Position numbers and translations under genes: made by a program. Positions 43,114 through 49,905 of a DNA stretch of 64,000 nucleotides are shown one piece after another. The stretch is taken from the NCBI GenBank assembly GCA_947624225.1, contig CANQJF010000001.1, positions 109,557 to 173,556 on the forward strand. Reading direction: 5' to 3'. Each line of letters opens with the position of its first letter. Within the stretch, counting starts at the first letter, position 1. The DNA is from an uncultured Clostridia bacterium. Its GTDB lineage: Bacteria > Bacillota > Clostridia > Christensenellales > Borkfalkiaceae. The notes beneath the pieces were generated by a model. That model had not been told where the DNA came from. It did no database searches and saw only the letters and a program-made list of their open reading frames with translations.

Positions 43114-43919
43114 AAGTTTGCCCCCCGCACATTTTCTTCTGATTTAAACCCGCCCGTGAGCCAGGTGGAGACAAATACGACGATGAGCAATACGAGCGCG
43201 ATCATCGAGCCCATGTGCCAGTCGTTGCCGAAGTAGTCGGAGATAAATTTTCCGATGATGGTGACCTTTGCATTGCCGAGCATATCCGAGACGACATAGT
43301 TGGTCATGGAGGGGAGGAATACCATTGTCACGCCGCTCATGATCCCGGGCATGGAGAGGGGGACGGTGACGCGGGTGAAAGTGGTGAATCCGCTTGCCCC
43401 GAGATCGGCGCTCGCCTCATAGAGGGAGGGATCGATTTTGAGCATTGTCGTGTAGATGGGCAGGATCATGAAGGGCAAAAAGTCATAGACCATGCCGAAC
43501 ACCGTCTTGAAGTAGTTGGAGCCGGAGAGCCATTCCATGCCATCGAGCGAGGCGAGCAAGTTGAAGAGTTCCCGCAGGGCATTGACGCGCAACACGAAAT
43601 TGATCCACATCGGGAGCACGAAGAGCATCAAAATGACGAACTTGCGCTTCATGGAGCTCCGCGCGAGGATGTAGGCGACGGGATAGGCGATGGCCAGACA
43701 GATGACGGTCGTGATCAATGCGATGACGAGGGAATAGACGATGGTCGACAGCTTTGTCGGATCGGAGAAGAACTTGATAAAGTTGGAAAAGGAGATGTGC
43801 ATGTTGCTATCCGTAAAGGCATAGAAGAAGATAACAAGCATGGGCACGATCACAAAGAAGACGAGAAAGACGGCATAGGGGATGCACAGCGTCTTTCGGG
43901 AGAAACGGGGGATCTTCAT
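43110..43919 (-). CDS. potB: Spermidine/putrescine ABC transporter permease PotB
   Basis: A 269-residue permease with six helices and the EAA loop EASADLGASGFTTFTRVTVPLSMPG, read as two motifs. MWINFVLRVNALRELF and the FLPSMTNYVVSDMLG segment match PotB. The start ATG 43919 overlaps the end of potA. Works with PotC and two PotA subunits. Confidence 0.94.
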   Translation of the reverse strand: MKIPRFSRKTLCIPYAVFLVFFVIVPMLVIFFYAFTDSNMHISFSNFIKFFSDPTKLSTIVYSLVIALITTVICLAIAYPVAYILARSSMKRKFVILMLFVLPMWINFVLRVNALRELFNLLASLDGMEWLSGSNYFKTVFGMVYDFLPFMILPIYTTMLKIDPSLYEASADLGASGFTTFTRVTVPLSMPGIMSGVTMVFLPSMTNYVVSDMLGNAKVTIIGKFISDYFGNDWHMGSMIALVLLIVVFVSTWLTGGFKSEENVRGANL

Positions 43920-45424
43920 CTCTTCTTTTCCTCCGTATGTTTCAGAGTCAGCTTGATCTTCTCCTTGGGAATGATGACGGAGACGAGGTCGTTCTCATTC
44001 CAGAGATCGTCCGTCGCAAACACGAAATCTTCGTTGTCCTCGCCCTCCGTGCGCACGATGAGGCGGTAGTGGTCGCCCTTATAGATGATGGAGATGATGC
44101 GTCCCGTCGTGCCGCCCGCCTCGGCATCGTCGCTGATGGAGATATCGTGGAGGCCGACTTCCACCTTTACTTCGGTGTCGGTGAGGTCGATTTTTTCGCC
44201 GGCCGCCGTGATGAGGTATTCCTCCTCGTCGAGATGGCTCCCGGGATAGAGTTGGGTGACGTCGCACTCGAACTCGCCGTCGGCAAAGCGCACGGTGTTT
44301 CGCTTGGTGATGACGCCGTCGAAGATGTTGGTGGTATATTTGGGCTTCATGAGGTGGATGCCGTCGGGGGAGATGTTCATGCCGATGGTTTCGCCCAACC
44401 GGCGGCTCTCCGTGGAGTTGATGACGAGCTCATATTTGCCCACTTGCGCCGTGATCTCGTAGTGGATCCCCTTGAAAACCACCGATATCACCTCGCCGAC
44501 GAGCGTGCCGCGGTCGGGAGAAGTCATGAGGATGTCCTCGGGCCGCACGACCACATCGGCGGGTTCGCCCTTTTCGAATTCGTCGAGGCAGTCGAAAGTC
44601 TTTCCGCAGAACTTGACCTTTTTGTCGCCCACGACCGTGCCGCTGAAAATGTTGCTCTCGCCGATGAAGTCCGCCACGAACGTGTTGGCGGGTTCGTTAT
44701 AGATCTTGGTAGGGGTACCGATCTGCTGCACGACGCCGTCCGCCATGACGATGATGGTATCGGACATGGTGAGCGCCTCTTCTTGATCGTGCGTGACATA
44801 AATAAAGGTGATGCCGAGACGGCGGTGCATCTCTTTGAGCTCGATCTGCATCTCCTTGCGCATTTTGAGATCGAGGGCGCCGAGGGGCTCGTCGAGCAGC
44901 AGGATCTCGGGCTCGTTGACGATGGCGCGCGCAATGGCGACCCGTTGCTGTTGGCCGCCGGACAGGGTGGAGATGGACCGCTTCTCGAATCCCTCGAGGT
45001 CGACGATTTCAAGCGCTTTTTTCACTTTCTCCGAGATCTCCTTTTTGGAGAGCCGCTCTTTCTTGGTGTAGCGCTCACCCTTTTCGTTTTCATAGGTGTT
45101 CGAGATCTTTTTGCATTTGAGGCCAAAGGCGATGTTTTCGAACACATTCAGGTGGGGGAAGAGGGCATAGCGCTGAAAGACGGTGTTGACGGGCCTCCGG
45201 TTGGGCGGAAGAAGAGAGATGTCTTGCCCGTTCAGAAGAATCTTCCCGCTCGATGGCAGGTCAAAGCCCGCGATCATGCGGAGCGTCGTCGTCTTGCCGC
45301 AGCCGGAAGGGCCGAGGAACGTGATAAACTCGCCCTTGTTGACATAAAAACTGACGTTGTCGATGACGAGATTATCGTCGTAATACTTGGTCACGTTTTG
45401 AAGTTCGATGATGTGTTCGGCCAC
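43916..45424 (-). CDS. potA: Spermidine/putrescine ABC transporter ATP-binding protein with duplicated TOBE region
   Basis: ATPase of the polyamine importer. Walker A GPSGCGKT (38-45), signature LSGGQQQRVAIARA, Walker B ILLLDEPLGALD and H-loop YVTHDQEEAL are intact. The 502-residue length exceeds the usual 340-380. After the nucleotide-binding domain come two similar TOBE-like copies (GEVISVVFKGIHYEI and GRIISIIYKGDHYRLIV), suggesting internal duplication. A short insertion with many Lys and Glu (FGLKCKKISNTYENEKGERY) follows the Q-loop. Translation starts with GTG 45424, and GGAGGA lies 8 bases upstream. Confidence 0.93.
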   Translation of the reverse strand: MAEHIIELQNVTKYYDDNLVIDNVSFYVNKGEFITFLGPSGCGKTTTLRMIAGFDLPSSGKILLNGQDISLLPPNRRPVNTVFQRYALFPHLNVFENIAFGLKCKKISNTYENEKGERYTKKERLSKKEISEKVKKALEIVDLEGFEKRSISTLSGGQQQRVAIARAIVNEPEILLLDEPLGALDLKMRKEMQIELKEMHRRLGITFIYVTHDQEEALTMSDTIIVMADGVVQQIGTPTKIYNEPANTFVADFIGESNIFSGTVVGDKKVKFCGKTFDCLDEFEKGEPADVVVRPEDILMTSPDRGTLVGEVISVVFKGIHYEITAQVGKYELVINSTESRRLGETIGMNISPDGIHLMKPKYTTNIFDGVITKRNTVRFADGEFECDVTQLYPGSHLDEEEYLITAAGEKIDLTDTEVKVEVGLHDISISDDAEAGGTTGRIISIIYKGDHYRLIVRTEGEDNEDFVFATDDLWNENDLVSVIIPKEKIKLTLKHTEEKKR

Positions 45425-45481
45425 TGAAATTGTCCTCCAAAAAGTATTTTTGATATTTTATCGTGCATTATTTGCCTCGGA

Positions 45482-45512
45482 GAGAGGTACTATGCGTAAC
45501 ATAATACCTCTC
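45482..45512. repeat. Dispersed palindromic element, copy 5
   Basis: GTACTATG (45487-45494), centre CGTAA, CATAATAC (45500-45507), extended by GAGAG (45482-45486) and CTCTC (45508-45512) to 13-base arms with one mismatch. It lies in the 99-base gap between the regulator gene and potA, in the transcribed part of the operon. Confidence 0.7.
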
Positions 45513-45523
45513 ATTCCGTCGCT

Positions 45524-46057
45524 TTAAAAGTTGGGAGGAGTGGAGATCCAAAGGAAGCGCGCGCGTGATTTGCCCTTGTTGACGATGTAGTGTTCTTTCC
45601 CCGCGGAGAAATAAAAACTGTCGCCCTTTTTGGCGATCACGGCCTTGCCCTCGCGGATGATCGCGATGCGCCCTTCGAGCACATAGCCGAACTCCTCGCC
45701 CTCGTGGGGGAAATCGGGCTGTGTGGAGGCGCCCGGTTCCAAGACGACACGCACGGGCTCCATCATGTTCTTTTGCGCATTGGGGATGAGCCACGAGAAG
45801 AGCATGCTGTCCGACTGCTTGTCGATATATTCCTCTTCCGTGAACACGATCTTCTCCTCCGCCTCCTCGTGAAAGAAGTCGGAGAGGTTGCTCCCGAGTG
45901 CGTTTAAAATGTCCGTCAGAGTGGCGATCGAGGGGCTCGTCAGGTCGTTTTCGAGTTGCGAAATATAGCCCTTCGTGAGTTCACAGCGGTCGGCCAGCTC
46001 CTCCTGCGTAAGGTTTTTTTGTTGGCGCATATCTCTCAGTTTTGCACCCAATTCCAT
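45524..46057 (-). CDS. PuuR-like XRE-cupin transcriptional regulator
   Basis: A 177-residue DNA-binding protein. The XRE helix-turn-helix is at residues 5-61 (LRDMRQQKNLTQEELADRC, KGYISQLEND) and the C-terminal cupin at about 100-175 (HEGEEFGYVLEGRIAII, AKKGDSFYFSAGKEHYIVNKG). This architecture is shared with PuuR and other polyamine regulators, and it is the first gene of the potABCD operon. Autoregulation through the paired GTTTA-N7-TAAAC sites in the leader is likely. AGGGACCTCC precedes ATG 46057 at the wild-type distance for an AGGAGG-like site (GGAGGGACC). Confidence 0.88.
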   Translation of the reverse strand: MELGAKLRDMRQQKNLTQEELADRCELTKGYISQLENDLTSPSIATLTDILNALGSNLSDFFHEEAEEKIVFTEEEYIDKQSDSMLFSWLIPNAQKNMMEPVRVVLEPGASTQPDFPHEGEEFGYVLEGRIAIIREGKAVIAKKGDSFYFSAGKEHYIVNKGKSRARFLWISTPPNF

Positions 46058-46076
46058 GGAGGTCCCTCCGTTCCTT

Positions 46077-46093
46077 GTTTACTATTTCTAAAC
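46077..46093. promoter_or_regulatory. Operator-like inverted repeat 1, GTTTA-N7-TAAAC
   Basis: GTTTA (46077-46081), 7 bases, TAAAC (46089-46093). It lies in the 5' leader of the regulator-pot operon, 20 bases before the ATG. An identical half-site pattern occurs 60 bases upstream. Confidence 0.6.
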
Positions 46094-46136
46094 TTTTCGG
46101 CACTTTTTATCAAACTCTCGCAATTTTAAACCAGAA

Positions 46137-46153
46137 GTTTAATAAAACTAAAC
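46137..46153. promoter_or_regulatory. Operator-like inverted repeat 2, GTTTA-N7-TAAAC
   Basis: GTTTA (46137-46141), 7 bases, TAAAC (46149-46153), just downstream of the -10 box. Centre-to-centre distance to repeat 1 is 60 bases, near six helical turns, so two bound dimers could face the same side of the DNA. Confidence 0.6.
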
Positions 46154-46168
46154 CCAAGACCATGCAGA

Positions 46169-46197
46169 AGTATAGTACTTTTTATATGGAATGTCAA
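46169..46197 (-). promoter_or_regulatory. Sigma-A promoter for the regulator-potABCD operon
   Basis: On the minus strand TTGACA (plus 46192-46197), 17-base spacer, TATACT (46169-46174). The leader of about 105 bases holds both operator-like repeats. The stretch 46198-46314 beyond it is AT-rich and holds nothing I can name. Confidence 0.87.
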
Positions 46198-46314
46198 TTA
46201 AATGCAGGCCGTAAATAAAAAAAGTTCGCAAAATTTTCGGAAAATCCGACATATTCCGCGAATTATAAAACATAATGTATAAAAACAATATATGAAGCGT
46301 GCCGCAAAGCACAC

Positions 46315-46339
46315 AAAAAACGCCCGCGCAATGCGGACG
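46315..46339 (-). terminator. Intrinsic terminator for rpsT
   Basis: On the minus strand CGTCCGC, 5-base loop, GCGGGCG (plus 46333-46339 and 46321-46327; one G-U pair), followed by a six-base U-tract (plus A-run 46315-46320). Confidence 0.85.
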
Positions 46340-46366
46340 TCTTGCAATTGGCCGATAGGGAAGAGG

Positions 46367-46633
46367 TTATGCCGCGATGGAAGCGAGCTTCTTCGCGAGC
46401 TTGGCCTTTTTATTGGAAGCGTTGTTCTTGTGGAGGATCCCCTTGGTGACGGCGGAATCGATGGCGGAAACCGTCTCGGGATAGAGCTGTTCGGCAAGGG
46501 CCTTGTCTCCTGCGCTCACCGCGGCAAGGAACTTCTTGATCTGCGTTTTGAGGGCAGATTTGATCGCCTTGTTTTCGGCAGTCTTTTTTTCGGTGATAAG
46601 AACGCGCTTCTTTGCGGACTTGATGTTGGGCAC
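46367..46633 (-). CDS. rpsT: Ribosomal protein S20
   Basis: Primary 16S rRNA-binding protein of the small subunit. The 88 residues start MPNIKSAKKRVLI, include ENKAIKSALKTQIKKF and IDSAVTKGILHKNNASNKKAKL, and have the expected high Lys/Ala content. The start is GTG 46633 with AAAGGAGT 9 bases upstream. Monocistronic, with its own promoter and terminator, divergent from murI. Confidence 0.97.
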   Translation of the reverse strand: MPNIKSAKKRVLITEKKTAENKAIKSALKTQIKKFLAAVSAGDKALAEQLYPETVSAIDSAVTKGILHKNNASNKKAKLAKKLASIAA

Positions 46634-46677
46634 GGTATGTTTACTCCTTTGATTTCTTTCTTCGATAACTTTTTATC

Positions 46678-46706
46678 ATTTTAGCATAAAAGAAAGTCTT
46701 TGTAAA
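46678..46706 (-). promoter_or_regulatory. Sigma-A promoter for rpsT
   Basis: On the minus strand TTTACA (plus 46701-46706), 17-base spacer, TAAAAT (46678-46683), 45 bases before the GTG start. Confidence 0.75.
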
Positions 46707-46765
46707 CTGTTTTTCAAGGCGGAAACGCAAAAAAAGTAAAAATTTCGGCAAGAGGAGGGTCCGTC

Positions 46766-47557
46766 ATGCCTGTAAAACCGCGCATAGGCTTGTTTGATAG
46801 CGGAATCGGAGGGTTGTCCGTCCTTTCCGCCTGCCTGAGACAAAACGCCGCCGCGGAGTATTTTTATTACGGCGACAACGAACGCGCGCCTTACGGAAGC
46901 CGCCCCCCGCACGAGATCATGGCTTTCACGCGGGAGGCATTCGAAACATTTGACGCACTCGGGGTGGATGCGGCCGTCATCGCGTGCAACACGGCAACGG
47001 CCGTCTGCGTCGAAGAGATGCGGCGGGCGTTTTCGTTCCCGGTGGCGGGGGTGGAGCCGGCGGTGGCGAGCGCAGCAAAACACGGTTCCAATCTGCTCGT
47101 CATCGCAACGCCCGTCACCGCACAGAGCGCCCGTCTCCGTGCTCTCATCGAGCGCTTCCCCGATGTAGCCGTGACCGTCTATCCCGCGCACGGCCTTGCG
47201 GCCGCCGTCGAGGCGCACTTTTTGCGCGGGGAGGCACTGGACCTCTCCCGGCATTTGCCCGCGGCGCGGGGCTGGGACGGCGTCGTCCTCGGCTGCACGC
47301 ACTATGCGCTCATCCGTTCGGAAATTGCCCACTTTTTGGGAGCTCCCGTCTACGATGGGGCAGAGGGGACAGCGCGGCACGTCTTTGACCTAATCAAAGC
47401 AGGGACGGGCAACCACTTTCAACCCCGCGAGAAACCGAACAATTGTTTAAGTTCTAACTGCAATCAAAAAACGGGCCAAAGCGTTTTTTTCCTCGGAAGT
47501 GGTCGAAAATCCAATCGGAAGCTCTTTGATTTGAACATTTGTTTTAATTTTATCTAA
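46766..47557 (+). CDS. murI: Glutamate racemase
   Basis: Makes D-glutamate for peptidoglycan. It starts IGLFDSGIGGLSVL, has the two catalytic cysteines Cys74 (ACNTAT) and Cys177 (GCTHY), and the ERAPYGSR segment. AGAGGAGGG (46751-46759) lies 6 bases before ATG 46766. From about residue 212 the chain loses family similarity: the last 50 residues are rich in Asn, Ser, Lys and Cys, encoded by unusually AT-rich DNA, although FFLGSG may be the divergent remnant of the usual TTGD segment. The catalytic core is complete, so activity is expected. Confidence 0.92.
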   Translation: MPVKPRIGLFDSGIGGLSVLSACLRQNAAAEYFYYGDNERAPYGSRPPHEIMAFTREAFETFDALGVDAAVIACNTATAVCVEEMRRAFSFPVAGVEPAVASAAKHGSNLLVIATPVTAQSARLRALIERFPDVAVTVYPAHGLAAAVEAHFLRGEALDLSRHLPAARGWDGVVLGCTHYALIRSEIAHFLGAPVYDGAEGTARHVFDLIKAGTGNHFQPREKPNNCLSSNCNQKTGQSVFFLGSGRKSNRKLFDLNICFNFI

Positions 47558-47598
47558 AAAAATTTTTCAGATTTTCGGAAATATTTTCCTCAGAACGA

Positions 47599-47627
47599 TT
47601 GACAGGGGTCATTCGTGGTGATATAAT
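47599..47627 (+). promoter_or_regulatory. Perfect sigma-A promoter for the dcw cluster
   Basis: TTGACA (47599-47604), 17-base spacer, TATAAT (47622-47627), both exact consensus. GTGG motifs around it could be MraZ sites, but no clear triplet of repeats is visible. Confidence 0.9.
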
Positions 47628-47640
47628 AGACCCTGAGATT

Positions 47641-47657
47641 ACCTCCCCGAGGTGGAG
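47641..47657 (+). promoter_or_regulatory. Short hairpin over the mraZ ribosome site
   Basis: ACCTC (47641-47645), 3-base loop, GAGGT (47649-47653). The right arm is part of the ribosome site GAGGTGGAG just before GTG 47660, so folding would mask translation initiation. Five pairs only; effect is speculative. Confidence 0.3.
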
Positions 47658-47659
47658 AC

Positions 47660-48085
47660 GTGAAGTTTATTACGGGAAGCGTGGAACACGCGCTCGATGC
47701 CAAAAACAGAATACGCATCCCGAAGAAGCTCAAAGACGCCTTCGAGGGGGAGAAACTTTTCTTTGTCCGTTACACCGGAGGCTGCATTGCGGTCTTTCCC
47801 AATTCCGCACTCAACGAGCGGCTGGATGGGTTGAAGAACATCAAATCGGATAACCAACAACTTCTCAAAGCAAAGCGGGCCATCCTCGGGGCAATCGAGG
47901 AAGTGGAAGAGGATAACCAAGGAAGAACGACGCTCTCTTCCGAGATGCGTGCCTATGCAGGGATCACCAAGGACGTTCTCACCATCGGAATGGGTGATTA
48001 CCTGGAAATCTGGGCGCCCGAGCGCTATCGGTCCGAGACCGAGGAGATGTCGCTCACAGACGCTTTCACCTCCATTCCTTTCTGA
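47660..48085 (+). CDS. mraZ: Transcriptional regulator MraZ
   Basis: DNA-binding regulator at the head of division and cell-wall clusters. The 141-residue chain has two AbrB-like halves, the first with GSVEHALDAKNRIRIPKKLKD and the second with NQGRTTLSSEMRAYAGI and IGMGDYLEIWAPERY, the duplicated DxxGR-type arrangement. GTG start at 47660. Its stop shares a base with the rsmH start (TGATG). In other bacteria MraZ represses its own cluster through GTGG repeats. Confidence 0.95.
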   Translation: MKFITGSVEHALDAKNRIRIPKKLKDAFEGEKLFFVRYTGGCIAVFPNSALNERLDGLKNIKSDNQQLLKAKRAILGAIEEVEEDNQGRTTLSSEMRAYAGITKDVLTIGMGDYLEIWAPERYRSETEEMSLTDAFTSIPF

Positions 48086-49014
48086 TGAGCAGCTATCATA
48101 CGCCCATCATGCTCGAAGAGGTCCTGAAAGGATTGGATCTCAAAGAGGGTGGGGTTTACTATGATGCAACGGTTGGCGGAGCCGGGCACTCCTCGGCCAT
48201 CCTCGAAGCCAACCCCTCGGTGAGGCTCATTGCGACGGATAAGGACGGAGATGCGGTGGAAGAGGCGACGAGACGGCTTGCGCCTTTCAAGGGAAGATTT
48301 TCCGTTTACAGAACAGATTACAAGAATTTTGCGGAAGTCCTTTCCGAGGAAAGGGTGACTAAGCTGGACGGATTCCTCATCGATCTCGGGATCTCCTCCC
48401 ATCAGATCGATGAAGCGTCGAGAGGGTTTGCCTACCGCGCCGAGAACGCGCCCCTCGATATGCGTATGGATACGCGGGCGAGACAGACGGCGGAAAACGT
48501 CGTCAACGATTACACGGAAGAAGCGTTGAAGCGGATCTTCCGCTTATACGGCGAAGAACCATTCGCGGGTCCCATCGCAAGGCGCATCGTAGCGGCGCGT
48601 GCAAAGGCGCGCATCACCACGACGGGCGAACTCCGCCGCCTTGTCGAGGGGGGGATCCCCGCAAAGTTTCGTTCGGAGGCTTGCGCCAGAAGAGTATTCC
48701 AAGCCATCCGGATCGAGGTCAATGGCGAACTTGATGGGCTCGCGGACTGTATCAGAGCACTTTTGCGCACATTGAAGCCCGGCGGAAGGGGCTGCATTCT
48801 CACCTTTCACTCTCTTGAAGACAGGATCGTGAAAGATGTATTCCGCGAATTGAACACCGACTGTACCTGTCCCAAGAATTTCCCCATTTGCGTATGCGGG
48901 AAGAAACGGGAGGTCGAGATCATCACGGCAAAACCTCTCACCGCTTCGGAGGAGGAGATCGCCGAAAACCCGCGCAGCAAGAGCGCAAAACTTCGGATAG
49001 CCCGGCGCATTTAG
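48085..49014 (+). CDS. rsmH: 16S rRNA (cytosine1402-N4)-methyltransferase
   Basis: Methylates C1402 in the ribosomal decoding site. The N-terminal YHTPIMLEEVL, SAM motif YYDATVGGAGHS, LIDLGISSHQID, RGFAYRAENAPLDMRMD, FRSEACARRVFQAIRIEVN and FHSLEDRIVK are hallmarks; 309 residues is standard. Translationally coupled to mraZ. Confidence 0.97.
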   Translation: MSSYHTPIMLEEVLKGLDLKEGGVYYDATVGGAGHSSAILEANPSVRLIATDKDGDAVEEATRRLAPFKGRFSVYRTDYKNFAEVLSEERVTKLDGFLIDLGISSHQIDEASRGFAYRAENAPLDMRMDTRARQTAENVVNDYTEEALKRIFRLYGEEPFAGPIARRIVAARAKARITTTGELRRLVEGGIPAKFRSEACARRVFQAIRIEVNGELDGLADCIRALLRTLKPGGRGCILTFHSLEDRIVKDVFRELNTDCTCPKNFPICVCGKKREVEIITAKPLTASEEEIAENPRSKSAKLRIARRI

Positions 49015-49057
49015 GCATGAATGGGCTCCGAAGCGAATACGATAAGGAGAGAAATCC

Positions 49058-49891
49058 ATGACTGACGATAAATTGGACAATAACGATACGCAGGAGTACA
49101 CGGAGGAAGCTCAGCGGCACGCTCAGAAAATCGCAGAAAATTACAGGAAACTTTTGGACAAGGCCACCGCGCCCGACCGCTTCGAGGCGGAAGAGCCCAA
49201 GAATACCTATGCGGCGCCCGTTTATTCGGAACCTGCAGGGTTTGTGCGGGAAGCAGAGCCGATCGCGCGGCCGGAACCCGTAACGGAAAATTATCTCACG
49301 GCAGACAACGCGGCACGCATTTCCGATTATACCGCTCATCCGGCGCCCAAGACAAAGAAAGTTTTGTTCGAGGGCGTGACCTACACCAAGGGCGGATACA
49401 TCCACGGTCCCACCGATTCGGCGGTGTATTCCGAGCCCGCAGTCCGCGAGGAGACTGTCCAAGCGCCCGTCATGGAGGCACCCGTCATGGAGGTCCCCGT
49501 CATGCAGGAAGTTGCGGCGCCGACGTTCGAAGCACAGCCGCAGATGCTCGATGGGGCGGAGGACGACAGCCTTCCCACACCGCGCACGATGCTCCACCGC
49601 ACGGTCGCCGAGGAGGCGCAGGAGGAGGGATTGCGCGTGGGATTTTGGTCGGTTTTGTCCGCCAAGATGCGCATCGCGCTTGCCGCAGTGACGACGGCGA
49701 TCTTCATTGCGGTGACGCTCATCTGCATCAACACCGCCATCCTCGATAACATCAATGCGGATATTGCCGGAAAACAGATGCGGCTCACCGAGCTCCGTCA
49801 ATCGGCGGAAGAGCTTCAAGAGCAAATCGATACGACGACCGAGCCCGGGAACGTTGACCAATGGGCAATGGATCACGGAATGGTTCGTTGA
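49058..49891 (+). CDS. ftsL: FtsL-like division protein with long N-terminal extension
   Basis: A 277-residue type II membrane protein in the ftsL position. A cytoplasmic N-terminal region of about 200 residues is acidic, Pro/Glu-rich and low in complexity, with a PVME repeat at 136-150. One transmembrane helix follows (about 206-228), then a short heptad coiled coil (IAGKQMRLTELRQSAEELQEQID). FtsL proteins are usually 90-130 residues, so the extension is unusual; the C-terminal third is the FtsL/DivIC-like part that joins the divisome. The next gene's ribosome site overlaps its end. Confidence 0.75.
   Translation: MTDDKLDNNDTQEYTEEAQRHAQKIAENYRKLLDKATAPDRFEAEEPKNTYAAPVYSEPAGFVREAEPIARPEPVTENYLTADNAARISDYTAHPAPKTKKVLFEGVTYTKGGYIHGPTDSAVYSEPAVREETVQAPVMEAPVMEVPVMQEVAAPTFEAQPQMLDGAEDDSLPTPRTMLHRTVAEEAQEEGLRVGFWSVLSAKMRIALAAVTTAIFIAVTLICINTAILDNINADIAGKQMRLTELRQSAEELQEQIDTTTEPGNVDQWAMDHGMVR
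49463..49507 (+). repeat. Three 15-base tandem repeats in ftsL
   Basis: Three near-identical 15-base units encode APVME, APVME and VPVMQ. They are in frame, so copy-number change would not disrupt the protein. Confidence 0.7.
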
Positions 49892-49905
49892 TCGGTCGGA
49901 GGAAA

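Noticed and set aside
43937..45427. 496-codon plus-strand ORF opposite potA
   Set aside because: It mirrors potA, which carries intact ABC motifs. No ribosome site or domain on this strand.
46198..46314. Replication origin or attachment site in the AT-rich gap
   Set aside because: AT-rich but with no DnaA boxes or repeats, and no neighbouring origin genes.
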